Shown here one piece after another: positions 16,053 through 24,970 of a DNA stretch of 46,936 bases. The stretch lies in assembly GCA_016794505.1 (NCBI GenBank), contig JAEUJZ010000083.1, positions 1 through 46,936 of the forward strand. Reading direction: 5' to 3'. The notes under the pieces were generated by a model that made no database searches, was not told where the DNA came from, and saw only the letters and a program-made list of their open reading frames with translations. Each line of letters opens with the position of its first letter. The first letter of the stretch is position 1. The position numbers and the translations under genes were made by a program. This stretch comes from Myxococcales bacterium (GTDB lineage: Bacteria; Myxococcota_A; Polyangia; Palsa-1104; JAEUJZ01).

Positions 16053-19000
16053 TGCCGCGACTCTTGCGCCTGCGCTTCCTGTCGGTCGGACACGCCGGAG
16101 CACGCTTCGACGATCTGCTGCTGGATCTGCGCGATCGAGACGGCGACGCCACTGACTCGACGCTGTGGCTGCGCAATGGCGGTGGCAAGACCTCGCTGCT
16201 CAGCTTGTTTTTTGCGCTCCTACGACCGGACAAGCGTGAGTTCCTCGGGCTCAAAGTGACAGGCAAGACCGAGGGACACCCGAACGAACTCAAGGACTTC
16301 GTCCTGGCCGAGGATCGGTCGGTCGTGGTGAGTGAATGGGTGCTCGATGGTGGTGCTTCGCTCTTTGCGGATGCTCAGCCGCAGCGCTACCTGACCGGCG
16401 TGTTCTACGAGCGCCGATCCAGCGCGGACGACGACGTGCAGCGGTTGTTCTTCGCGGGCTATGTTGCAGGGGACGATCCTGCCATGCAGATCACCGGGCT
16501 GCCGCTCTACGCATCGACGGAGCGTCGAGCCAGGCGGACGCTCAGCGCGTTCCGGCAGGAATGGCTGGCACTGCGCGAGCGACACCCGGCCTTGCAGGCG
16601 GTCTGTACGGACAACCAGCGCGAGTGGGGGCAGATCCTGGATGGAGTCGGCATTGACACGGAGCTGTTCGCTTATCAGCTCCGCATGAACCGGCGCGAGA
16701 GCGGCGCGGATGAACTGTTCCGTTTCAGCGAGCATGAACGCTTCATCGACTTCCTGCTGGAGGTTGCACACACATCGGAGCTTGGCGACAGGCTCCGGCA
16801 GAATCTCAGCACGCTCCGGAAAGAGCTGATCGAACGCAAGGACCGGCTGAAGCCCGAGCAGGAACTAATCGCGGGACTGGCCGAGCGGCTGGGGCCGCTG
16901 ATCGAAGTCGCACGCGAGCGCCAACAGCAACGTGATGCAGCGGGCCGGGTTCGTGCTGAACTCGACGCTCTGCGAGGATATGTTGCAGAGCGCCTCGCTA
17001 AACTGGAGACTGAACGAAAGAGGAGCAGTGACGCGCAGGAGTCCGCGAGGAACCAAGCAACGCAGTCGAAGCGCGATGCGGTGGCAGCGGAGCGCAGAGC
17101 GGTAGAGCTACGGCTGCGCGCGGCGAGCGCACGGCAATCGCAGGCACAGGAAGATCTTCGCCACCTGGGCGAAAAGCGCGAGGAGGCGTTGCGCCAACGC
17201 CATATGTGGGAGGCCGCTGTTCCGCTGCGCGCCGCCCTCAAGGCCGAGCAACGGGTGAGCGAGCACCGTCAAGCTCTGGATGCGCAGCAAACCGACCAGG
17301 CACCGCTCCGATCCCAAACCGAGCAGGCGGCAGAGCGTTTTGCGGCCGCGCTGGCCCATGAAATTTCCACATTGAATGGAGAAGCAGCACAACATGACGC
17401 GGTAGCAGAAGAGGCGGACACGCTTGCCAGACATGCGAATAGCGCAGGGGCTTCTCTGCGAACAGAGCTGAAGCAGAGCCGTACGTCCATCGAGCAACAC
17501 CTGACGGCGCTCCGCGAGATCGAAAACCGTCGCGAGCAGCTCTTCGCAGACGGGGTACTCCTTACCGGAGAGACATGTTCCGTCGCAATCACTCGTCTGA
17601 CCGAAGCAAAGCAAGCCGCGAACACAGAAGCAGAAGCGGCCTACACCGCAGAAAAACAACACCGCGCAGAGGCCGAACAGCTCGCCTCGGACTGTCGTAC
17701 TGTGGAGCGACGCCAGCAAGAGTCCGTCGCGAAAGCCAGTTCGCTGGCGCAGGCGCTGGATGAGGCGAGTGAAGCAGAGCGCGCGTTGTGCAAAAATCCG
17801 CTGCTCGCGCAGCTCTTCCAGGTTGAGGCAAAAGAGGTCGAGCTGGAACCGCTACTCGATCGAGCGCTAACCCAGCTTCCAGAAGAAGGCGCAAGGGTCG
17901 AAAAGGACATCCTGCAACTGCGCACCGACCTGGCTGCCGATGAGCGCGCCTGCCATGCCCTGGAGCGGACTGGGCTCCTCCCTCCGAGCTCAGATGTCGA
18001 TATGGTACTTGCGCGGCTGCCCCGCGCGTGGTCCGGCTGGCAGTATCTGGCAGCAAACGCTCGCAGCAACACAGCGCGGCGTGAGCGGGTTCACGCGGCA
18101 CCGCATCTAGCAGCTGGAATTGTCGTTCGAGATGAGGACTGGACGCAGGCCATGGAAGCGCTCGCGCGCATGGCAGAGCTTCCCAGCAGCCCCGTGGCTA
18201 TTGGCCGTGCGGGCGTGCTTCTGGAATCGACGGCGAGTGGGGACTATCAGGTTATTGGGCCGCAGAGTGATGCCTACTTTGACAAGACAGCCGGCAAAAT
18301 GGAACTCACAGAGCGGCGGGAGCGACTCAATACGAACCAGGATAAGCTCACCTCACTTGGTCGCATGCGCGAGGAAATCGACGAACTCCGGCACCGCCTC
18401 ACCGATTTCCGAAAACGATGGCCTCCTGGCTGGAGAGTGGCTAAGGAACAAGAGAAACGCACTGCCGATGCCGAAGCAAGGGACTTATCTTCGCAGGCTG
18501 TCAGGCTTGCCGAACGAATCCGTGATCTGGGCTGTTTGGAGACGGATGCTCGCACCAAGGGAGAGCAGGCCGCGCGGCGTACGCAGGAGCACGGCGCAGC
18601 ATGCTTGCGCGTGCAATCCTTCGCGCAAGATCACGAAAGTCGAGAAGGGCCACTCCGTCAAGCCTTGGCAGCCGCAGAGGCCACGGCGTGCGAGCTACCG
18701 AATCGGATCGCGACTGCTGATCAGGAACTGGAGACACAGAGCGAGCGCGCAAAGCAAGCGCGTGAGAAATCCCAGGGGCACAAGCTGAGCGCCCTCCAGC
18801 TTACGAAGGAACGTCAAGACATCGGCTACTTGTACGGCGAGGTCGCTGCGCACTCCGGGCAGCTCGATGCCTTGCGCATCCACTATGAAGAATGCCGCAA
18901 TCTGTACGAGCGGCGAGTCAGCCAAGACGGCCTCCAGTACTTGCTGCGGAGAGAAGAGAAGGAGGCGAACGAAGCGCGCCAGACACTTGCGCGAAAGCTC

Positions 19001-20509
19001 GCAGTCGCAAAGAAAGGCCGTGAGGGCGGGCGGCCGAGCTTGACTGAAGCGGAGGTTCTCGCGGCGCTTCAGTCCCTCACCGACCAGAACCGCTTAGAGG
19101 CACGGCTGGAGGAAGCCAATAAGGCGTACGATTCGGCCCACGGTGCCAACGCACAACAAGCTCAAGAGGTCCAGAACGCGGACAAGCAGTGGAAAGAGGC
19201 CGTGCAGCGCGCGAACGCTCTGGGCGTGGAGATCGAAGCAGTCTCGTCGGCACCTGATACTGATCCGGCGGTCATCGAGCACGAGGCCGGTGCCGCAGAA
19301 GCCGAAGCCAAGCAGCATGCCGAGGAAGCTGCTTCACAAGAGCGTGCTGCCAGTCATGCGGGGCTCGAAGCCCAGCGCCTCTGGCAGAAACAGGACGGGC
19401 TGCGCAAGGACGAACGCCACATAGTGTCGTTCCTGGACAGCTACAGCGACGTGCTGCTCGATGCCTCTCCGGTGGGTGCATGGCACATCGACGCCGCGAG
19501 TCTGCGGTCGGATGCTGCGGTCGAGCTGCGAACTAGCGAAGTGACCAAGCGGCTCGCCGAGCTGCGAACCACGCAGGAGAAGCTGGGCGAGCGTCGCGCT
19601 GAGGCATCACGCCGCGTTCGGAGCCATGCCAAAGATCGGCGGTTCGAACCGCTCGGCAGTCCCATCGCACAACGGTTCGCGGATGCTATCGATGCCGATC
19701 TGGAAACCAGTGCCGCGCCATTGCACGAGGAGCTTCTGACCCGCCTCAAGGCGCTCGCTGAGCAGCTTGCGTCCCTCGACAAACACCGTGAATTCTTGAT
19801 CGACATCGCCCTGGAGGCAGCACGCGAAGGGCTCAAACTTCTCGATGCCGCTGCGGCGAGTTCGCGAGTTCCCGACCATGTACCTGGCCTGGGTGGGGCT
19901 CAATTTCTGCGCATCTTGCACAGCGCCCCACAGGCCCCTGTCGATCGGCGGGCGCGCATCGGACAGCTCATCGACAAGGTGCTGAGCGAAAAAGAGCTGC
20001 CGAGCGGACTGGGTCTGGTCCAGCAGTCGGTACGGGAGCTGGCCAAGCCCATTCGGGCGCGCGTGTTAAATCCGGACCCCGATTTGGAGCAACGCTCCGT
20101 CGAAATTCCAGATCTAGCCCGCTTCTCGGGCGGAGAGCGGCTGACCTGCGCAGTTCTCCTTTATTGCACGCTGGCGCAACTGCGCGCCAAGACTCGCGGT
20201 TCCGCACGGCTGCCGTCGAGTGTGCTGTTCCTGGACAACCCCATTGGTGCGTCATCGCGGGTAAAGTTTCTCGACATACAACGCGATGTAGCGCAGGCGA
20301 TGCGCATCCAGCTCGTGTATACGACAGGAGTTAATGACCTGGACGCGCTGGCGACGCTTCCCAATGTTATCCGCCTACGCAACGAACGCATCGATCGCGC
20401 TCGTGGCCATCGCCACGTCGAGCACGCACCAAATGGCGAACGCCAGATCGAGGCAACGCGGATTCTCTTGCCGAACCCACCTTCTGTCGCGCCAGCAGAG
20501 GGGCCATGA
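16052..20509 (+). CDS. jetC: Wadjet-like JetC (SMC/MukB-type ATPase) with Asp-Asn Walker B
   Basis: This 1485-residue SMC-like protein has Walker A RNGGGKTS at 41-48, a long heptad-rich coiled coil over roughly residues 250-1200 with a globular interruption (hinge) near 600-760, the ABC signature FSGGERL at 1358-1364 and Walker B SVLFLDNP with D1395. The position after the Walker B Asp is Asn1396, not the catalytic Glu of canonical SMC/MukB ATPases. This may be a family trait of some large Wadjet-like ATPases or a loss of hydrolysis. It shares one base with jetB and four with jetD. The expected role is DNA loop extrusion that presents plasmid DNA to JetD. Confidence 0.85.
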   Translation: MPRLLRLRFLSVGHAGARFDDLLLDLRDRDGDATDSTLWLRNGGGKTSLLSLFFALLRPDKREFLGLKVTGKTEGHPNELKDFVLAEDRSVVVSEWVLDGGASLFADAQPQRYLTGVFYERRSSADDDVQRLFFAGYVAGDDPAMQITGLPLYASTERRARRTLSAFRQEWLALRERHPALQAVCTDNQREWGQILDGVGIDTELFAYQLRMNRRESGADELFRFSEHERFIDFLLEVAHTSELGDRLRQNLSTLRKELIERKDRLKPEQELIAGLAERLGPLIEVARERQQQRDAAGRVRAELDALRGYVAERLAKLETERKRSSDAQESARNQATQSKRDAVAAERRAVELRLRAASARQSQAQEDLRHLGEKREEALRQRHMWEAAVPLRAALKAEQRVSEHRQALDAQQTDQAPLRSQTEQAAERFAAALAHEISTLNGEAAQHDAVAEEADTLARHANSAGASLRTELKQSRTSIEQHLTALREIENRREQLFADGVLLTGETCSVAITRLTEAKQAANTEAEAAYTAEKQHRAEAEQLASDCRTVERRQQESVAKASSLAQALDEASEAERALCKNPLLAQLFQVEAKEVELEPLLDRALTQLPEEGARVEKDILQLRTDLAADERACHALERTGLLPPSSDVDMVLARLPRAWSGWQYLAANARSNTARRERVHAAPHLAAGIVVRDEDWTQAMEALARMAELPSSPVAIGRAGVLLESTASGDYQVIGPQSDAYFDKTAGKMELTERRERLNTNQDKLTSLGRMREEIDELRHRLTDFRKRWPPGWRVAKEQEKRTADAEARDLSSQAVRLAERIRDLGCLETDARTKGEQAARRTQEHGAACLRVQSFAQDHESREGPLRQALAAAEATACELPNRIATADQELETQSERAKQAREKSQGHKLSALQLTKERQDIGYLYGEVAAHSGQLDALRIHYEECRNLYERRVSQDGLQYLLRREEKEANEARQTLARKLAVAKKGREGGRPSLTEAEVLAALQSLTDQNRLEARLEEANKAYDSAHGANAQQAQEVQNADKQWKEAVQRANALGVEIEAVSSAPDTDPAVIEHEAGAAEAEAKQHAEEAASQERAASHAGLEAQRLWQKQDGLRKDERHIVSFLDSYSDVLLDASPVGAWHIDAASLRSDAAVELRTSEVTKRLAELRTTQEKLGERRAEASRRVRSHAKDRRFEPLGSPIAQRFADAIDADLETSAAPLHEELLTRLKALAEQLASLDKHREFLIDIALEAAREGLKLLDAAAASSRVPDHVPGLGGAQFLRILHSAPQAPVDRRARIGQLIDKVLSEKELPSGLGLVQQSVRELAKPIRARVLNPDPDLEQRSVEIPDLARFSGGERLTCAVLLYCTLAQLRAKTRGSARLPSSVLFLDNPIGASSRVKFLDIQRDVAQAMRIQLVYTTGVNDLDALATLPNVIRLRNERIDRARGHRHVEHAPNGERQIEATRILLPNPPSVAPAEGP

Positions 20510-21618
20510 GCGAGGCGCAGCTTGAACCGGACGGCGCGCGGCCGGCTGTCGATCCGCAGCGTATGAGCAGCTTGACCGAGCTTCTACGGGCACAGCCGAA
20601 GATGCGACTCGGCAGCGACCTCCTTTGGCAGCTTTTTGCCCAGGCATTTCCGACTCGTCCACAGGGGCCCGAGGAGCGAGCGCTGTTTTCCGCTGTGCTC
20701 CGCGCGTTATCCGAGCGTAAGGTGATCCGGCTGCCGTCGGCTCGCAACCGGCGGCTGTGGGACGACAGCGCGCGGATTTCCCTGCCCCGTCAGGTAACGG
20801 TCGTTCAGGCTATCCGGCTGTCCACGGACAAGCACTGGCAAGGCTTCCCCTGGCACCCAAGACTGAGCTTTATCGCGGACTTGCCGCAGTTGCCCGATGA
20901 GCAGCTTGCATTCCTCAAGCGCGTGCATGAGGGACTCGTCTCCGGCTCTTTTGCGCAGCTTGCACCGATGAAGTTCCGTTCCTTGGAGTTGACCGGGCAC
21001 GAGAAGCGCTTGGCGGGGCTCGCCAAGTCTCAGCTATTTTCGCCGGGCCGGCTGGACTTGCATCTACTTGGTTGTTCCGATGAGCCGCTGCCCCTAGTCT
21101 GGGAAGAGGTTGGCCAGGGCTCAGCCCTTATCTTGTTTGAGAATGCCAGCGCGTTCTCAGTGGGTCGAGCCATCCTGACTCAAATCAAAGACCCACCCTA
21201 CGGGCTCATTGGATATGGCGGAGGCGCGCGTATTGCACGATCGCTCCCCTACCTGCGTACGATTTCACGCCGAGTACGGACGATTGATTATGTCGGCGAT
21301 CTCGATCGCGACGGACTCCGTATCGCGCTCGCGGCTCAACGCATCGCGCTAGAAATAGGGCTGCCTATACCAAGACCAGCTCCAGGGCTCCATCGGTTGA
21401 TGTTGGACGCCGCTCGGCAGTTTGAACACCCAAGAGGTTGGCCGCACCGCAAAAAGCGTGCTCCGGACACAGGATCAGATGCTGAATTGCTGGCATTCCT
21501 TCCACCCGACGTACGTGACACTGTTGCACCTATCTTGGCGACGGACCGTCGTATTCCAGAAGAGGTCGTGGGACCCCAGGCTCTTGCAGCACTCTGGCAC
21601 CGTCGGGTGCAGCTCTAG
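20506..21618 (+). CDS. jetD: Wadjet-like JetD (toprim nuclease)
   Basis: This 370-residue last gene of the operon has a C-terminal toprim fold resembling the Topo VI-like nuclease subunit of Wadjet. E212 lies in ALILFENASAF, a Gly-rich turn GYGGG is at 236-240, and the metal-binding D265-x-D267 lies in DYVGDLDRDG, followed by the helix LRIALAAQRIA. The N-terminal 200 residues include a winged-helix-like part (about 40-80, FSAVLRALSERKVIRLP) that should contact the SMC arm. All three toprim acidic residues are present, so the nuclease looks intact. Start ATG overlaps the jetC stop. Confidence 0.85.
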   Translation: MSEAQLEPDGARPAVDPQRMSSLTELLRAQPKMRLGSDLLWQLFAQAFPTRPQGPEERALFSAVLRALSERKVIRLPSARNRRLWDDSARISLPRQVTVVQAIRLSTDKHWQGFPWHPRLSFIADLPQLPDEQLAFLKRVHEGLVSGSFAQLAPMKFRSLELTGHEKRLAGLAKSQLFSPGRLDLHLLGCSDEPLPLVWEEVGQGSALILFENASAFSVGRAILTQIKDPPYGLIGYGGGARIARSLPYLRTISRRVRTIDYVGDLDRDGLRIALAAQRIALEIGLPIPRPAPGLHRLMLDAARQFEHPRGWPHRKKRAPDTGSDAELLAFLPPDVRDTVAPILATDRRIPEEVVGPQALAALWHRRVQL

Positions 21619-21775
21619 CCCCGTTACCCAATGGCGCTGGCGTCAAGTCGCCTGGATCAAGCCGAAACTAGGCACCACGCCGCATCGTCGCAAGTTCTCG
21701 TCAGCAGCTCACGCCACCGACGGGTTCGTGGAAAAGACTTGCGGCCAGTAGCGGCCCCTACCTACTGTGCCCTAC

Positions 21776-23377
21776 ATGCAGAAGGCGCGGTGGTTGCTGC
21801 TTGTCGTCGGTGTCCTCGGCTCTGCCTGTGCTTCGCGCGGCGGCGCGGACGGGATTGTGACCCCGCCGGATATGGCGATGGTGGCGATGCCGCCGCCCCA
21901 GGCAGATCCCTGCGATGGGATTCCCACGCGCGGGCGATGTCTCGACTCGAAGACGGTTCAGTCATGTCTGGTCGATGCGCGGGGGCGAGCCATCATTTCC
22001 AAAGTCACCTGCAACAGCAGCGAACTCTGTGTCACCGAAGGCGATGAGTCGTTCTGCAAGTTGATGGCTCCCTGCCGCGATGGGTTGAGCCGCTGTACAC
22101 CGACAGGCTTCGAGCGCTGCATCGCGGGTCGCTGGGCATCTACTCCGTGCGGCGCAGGAGAGTCCTGCCAGCGCTTTCCGGGCGTCGGTGTGCAGTGCGT
22201 CCCGTTCGGCAGCAGCGTGCGCGTCGTTGGGCAGCTTCAGTACCAGTTTCGATTTCCACGCGCCGACCTCAGAGGTTTCGATACCACCTACGCTGTGGCC
22301 AATGCGCGCCAGGTCTTCGCCCTAGTCGTGGAGGGGAGCAGCGTCTTGGGCACAGGTTCTGCCGACGGCACGGGGCGATTTTCGGTGTCGTGCTATCGGA
22401 CGCCAGGCCCGAGTGCGCAGCTCCTGTTTGTGCCCCTCCTGTACAACGACGCCGATTCCATCACGTTCGCAGTGGCGCAACCGAGTGGCAACAGGGATGA
22501 CGACTATCGCCGATCGCCCGCGTTATGGAGCTACTCCATGAGCAGTCTGCCATCCCCACGCGCAGGCATCATCGACGTGGGCAGCCGCCTGATTCCCGGT
22601 GAACAAGCCGGCGCGATGCGGATCTTCGACTGGATGCTGTACGGCTTCGAGTTGGCTCCAGGGCTCTATGGTGTGGCGCCGCAGCAGTCCTTGGTGGCCA
22701 TCTGGAGCCCCACTCACATCCCTGGTTGTGGGGCCTGCTTTCGCAGCCGTGCTGCCGGCGGAACTGATGTCGGCACTGGCCCCTACCACTTCGATACCAC
22801 GATCGAACTGAATGGCACACAGGACAGTCCCTCGCACTGGGCAACGAGCGTGATCAACCACGAGTTCGGGCACTACCTGATGGACCAACTCTCCAAGTCG
22901 CCAAAAGAAGGCGGCCCGCACTACGTTGCAGAAGTCTCAAAGCCGGGCCTGGCGTGGAGCGAGGGCTTCGCCACGTTTAGCGGTCAATCCACCCTCTCGC
23001 GTGCGGGCAGCCTCGACCCACTCTACTTCGACGTGCAAGACGGCACGGCGTTCTGGGTCGATATCAGCCGCGCCGTCCACAGTGAAGGCTATCTGCGTCG
23101 TCCCGACCCCTATGGCCGCCTCGATCAGTTCCTAAACGAGAACATCGTCGCCGGCATGCTCTGGGATCTGTGGCGTACCTATGGGGATACGCCGGTGTAT
23201 CGAGGGATGCGCACCACGCGCTTGCTCGGTCCCTTGAATCGCGGCTATTCGACCGTGGACTTGGTGGACTACGCCGACGGACTGGCATGCGACAGCCTGA
23301 TATCCAGCTCAGGACTCACCAACACCCTTCGCCTAAACCACCTGTTCCCCTGGGATGGGCTGCCGCTCTGCCGATAG
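21776..23377 (+). CDS. Secreted gluzincin-like metalloprotease homologue
   Basis: The protein is 533 residues from the ATG at 21776; an upstream in-frame GTG at 21767 would add three. A signal peptide with LGSAC at residues 14-18 suggests export and possibly lipid attachment, though the lipobox is not canonical. A Cys-rich segment (about 40-140), common in myxobacterial surface proteins, follows. The C-terminal half carries HEFGH at 362-366 and a downstream E396 in WSEGFATF, a gluzincin-type zinc site (HExxH plus Glu). It therefore probably hydrolyses peptides outside the cell or in the periplasm; the substrate is unknown. A lipoprotein gene follows after 26 bp. Nothing links it to the defence genes except position. 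Confidence 0.75.
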   Translation: MQKARWLLLVVGVLGSACASRGGADGIVTPPDMAMVAMPPPQADPCDGIPTRGRCLDSKTVQSCLVDARGRAIISKVTCNSSELCVTEGDESFCKLMAPCRDGLSRCTPTGFERCIAGRWASTPCGAGESCQRFPGVGVQCVPFGSSVRVVGQLQYQFRFPRADLRGFDTTYAVANARQVFALVVEGSSVLGTGSADGTGRFSVSCYRTPGPSAQLLFVPLLYNDADSITFAVAQPSGNRDDDYRRSPALWSYSMSSLPSPRAGIIDVGSRLIPGEQAGAMRIFDWMLYGFELAPGLYGVAPQQSLVAIWSPTHIPGCGACFRSRAAGGTDVGTGPYHFDTTIELNGTQDSPSHWATSVINHEFGHYLMDQLSKSPKEGGPHYVAEVSKPGLAWSEGFATFSGQSTLSRAGSLDPLYFDVQDGTAFWVDISRAVHSEGYLRRPDPYGRLDQFLNENIVAGMLWDLWRTYGDTPVYRGMRTTRLLGPLNRGYSTVDLVDYADGLACDSLISSSGLTNTLRLNHLFPWDGLPLCR

Positions 23378-23403
23378 AACGATTGCTCAACGAGAAAATC
23401 TCC

Positions 23404-23943
23404 ATGCGACTTCCCCTCCTGCTGCCTATCGCCATGCTCGTGCTGCTACCGTTCGCCGGTTGCAGCCAGCATCAGACAACCCTTGCCACAGCCCCCGCGA
23501 CCCCTTCGCAGCGTCTGCACGACCCGCCACAGCGGCACATGCAGGCCCCATTTGTGCTGTCGTTGACCGGCCCACAGCAACCCGCAGCCAATGCGCTGGA
23601 ACTTCTCGCTACGCTCCATTCGCAGCTCGGCCAGCCGGCCTCGATCGATCTGGATCTCACATTGCCAAGTGGCGCGGCACTCGTGGCGGGTCTGCGAAAA
23701 CAAACCGTGCCGCTTTCGCCAGGCCAGCCCAGCGCTACGCGAGCGTTCCGCTTTGCATTGACGGGTCCGCTGCAGCAGCCAATCCGCGTGCGCGCCACAC
23801 TTCAATCAGATGGGACGATGGGAGCCGTGGCCGATCGTGAGTATCCTGCCCCGCTCCCTCCTCCTCCGTCTGCTCCGAATGCGCCGCGGATGATTGGCGG
23901 TCTGCCGCTTGCGACGCCCATCGAGGTCGTTCCGGCGCACTGA
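23404..23943 (+). CDS. Small predicted lipoprotein
   Basis: This 179-residue protein has an N-terminal hydrophobic signal ending in PFAGC (Cys at 20), so lipid-anchored export is likely. The mature part starts with a Thr/Pro/Gln-rich linker, then about 100 residues with alternating hydrophobic residues suggesting a small beta domain, then a Pro-rich tail. I know no family for it. It lies 26 bp after the metalloprotease gene and is probably co-transcribed. The longer frame to 23170 overlaps that gene and lacks a signal peptide, so I used the ATG at 23404. Confidence 0.7.
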   Translation: MRLPLLLPIAMLVLLPFAGCSQHQTTLATAPATPSQRLHDPPQRHMQAPFVLSLTGPQQPAANALELLATLHSQLGQPASIDLDLTLPSGAALVAGLRKQTVPLSPGQPSATRAFRFALTGPLQQPIRVRATLQSDGTMGAVADREYPAPLPPPPSAPNAPRMIGGLPLATPIEVVPAH

Positions 23944-23957
23944 GCAGCACCTGCAAA

Positions 23958-23981
23958 TGCAAGTCGGTGCCGGTGCTTGCA
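23958..23981. terminator. Weak hairpin between convergent genes
   Basis: TGCAAG (23958-23963) and CTTGCA (23976-23981) form a 6-bp stem over a 12-nt loop, in the 48-bp gap between the lipoprotein gene and the convergent nuclease pseudogene. There is no T-run on either side, so intrinsic termination is doubtful. Confidence 0.2.
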
Positions 23982-24960
23982 AGATAGCCGGCTACTTCGC
24001 GGAAAGCTTCTTCATAGCGTGGGCGCTTCGGCGGCTGGGTGTCGCAGTCCGATCTGCATCTGGCCGGATGCTCTGCAACCGGCTCATTGCCAGATAAAAC
24101 CGCTCATCCAGGATGTCCGTGAATCGCCTGCGGCTGTAAACGGCGTCTTCGACATCCTGGCTAGAGAACAGCAGGATCAGGCAGTCCGACATGCGCCTTT
24201 CGATGGAATCGGTCACTCCCTCTGTGTAGCCCGTCATGGAAACGAAGATTCCGAATCTCGACCACGGTCGGTCCATGACCTTGTCCCGGAGTCGGCTGAT
24301 GTACTCGGGTGATGCCTTCCCGCTGTCTTCCCACTTCGCTTCGACGAGAAAATACTCCCTGCCCTGATGGATGATGAGATCGTTCTCCTGCGAGCGGGTC
24401 TTGACGTTCAGCTCGCACAGCCAGCCCTCCTCCTCCAAAATCGCTTTCAGCAGCCGTTCCAGCGCATGCCCGCGCGCCTGTGGCGTCAGTCCCGTGCCGC
24501 GCTTCAGCTCCTCGAATTCCATGATGCGTGCCTGCTGCATCGCAGTCTGCGCTTCACGGTCCGCATACTCTTTGAGTAGCGAGTAGCCTGACGAGGTGAT
24601 TTGGTAGCAGGACTCCTCATCGAAGAGATTCGCAGTATTCGTAATGCACTGGGATTCGGCGAGGTAGTCGAAGTTGCGATCCGCACTGAGCATGTCCAAT
24701 CCTCGGTCCTGAATCCTCTGCTCGTATGCTGCCCTGAACTTGGGTCATTTTCCAACCGGTGCCATGGGGCGCTGGGAATCTCTCCAACAGCTCGTGAACG
24801 ATCTCCAGCAGCGCTTTTCTTGTCTGCTCGTGACGCCGCACTAGTTCCCGGTCCTCGCCATGGGTGCTCTCAGCCAGCAATTCCTCCGCCTCATCAATCC
24901 CGGTGTTGGTCAAGAAATACACATCGACCTGCTCCGCCTCCTCGCGCCCACGCACCCCGC

Positions 24961-24970
24961 GCTCTGCTGC
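24961..24970 (+). repeat. Target-site duplication, left copy
   Basis: GCTCTGCTGC occurs immediately left of the IS end and again at 26501-26510 immediately right of it. Ten base pairs fits the 9-12 bp duplications made by IS4-family transposases. Confidence 0.85.

Noticed and set aside
23170..23403. N-terminal extension of the small lipoprotein
   Set aside because: It overlaps the metalloprotease gene and would bury the signal peptide.
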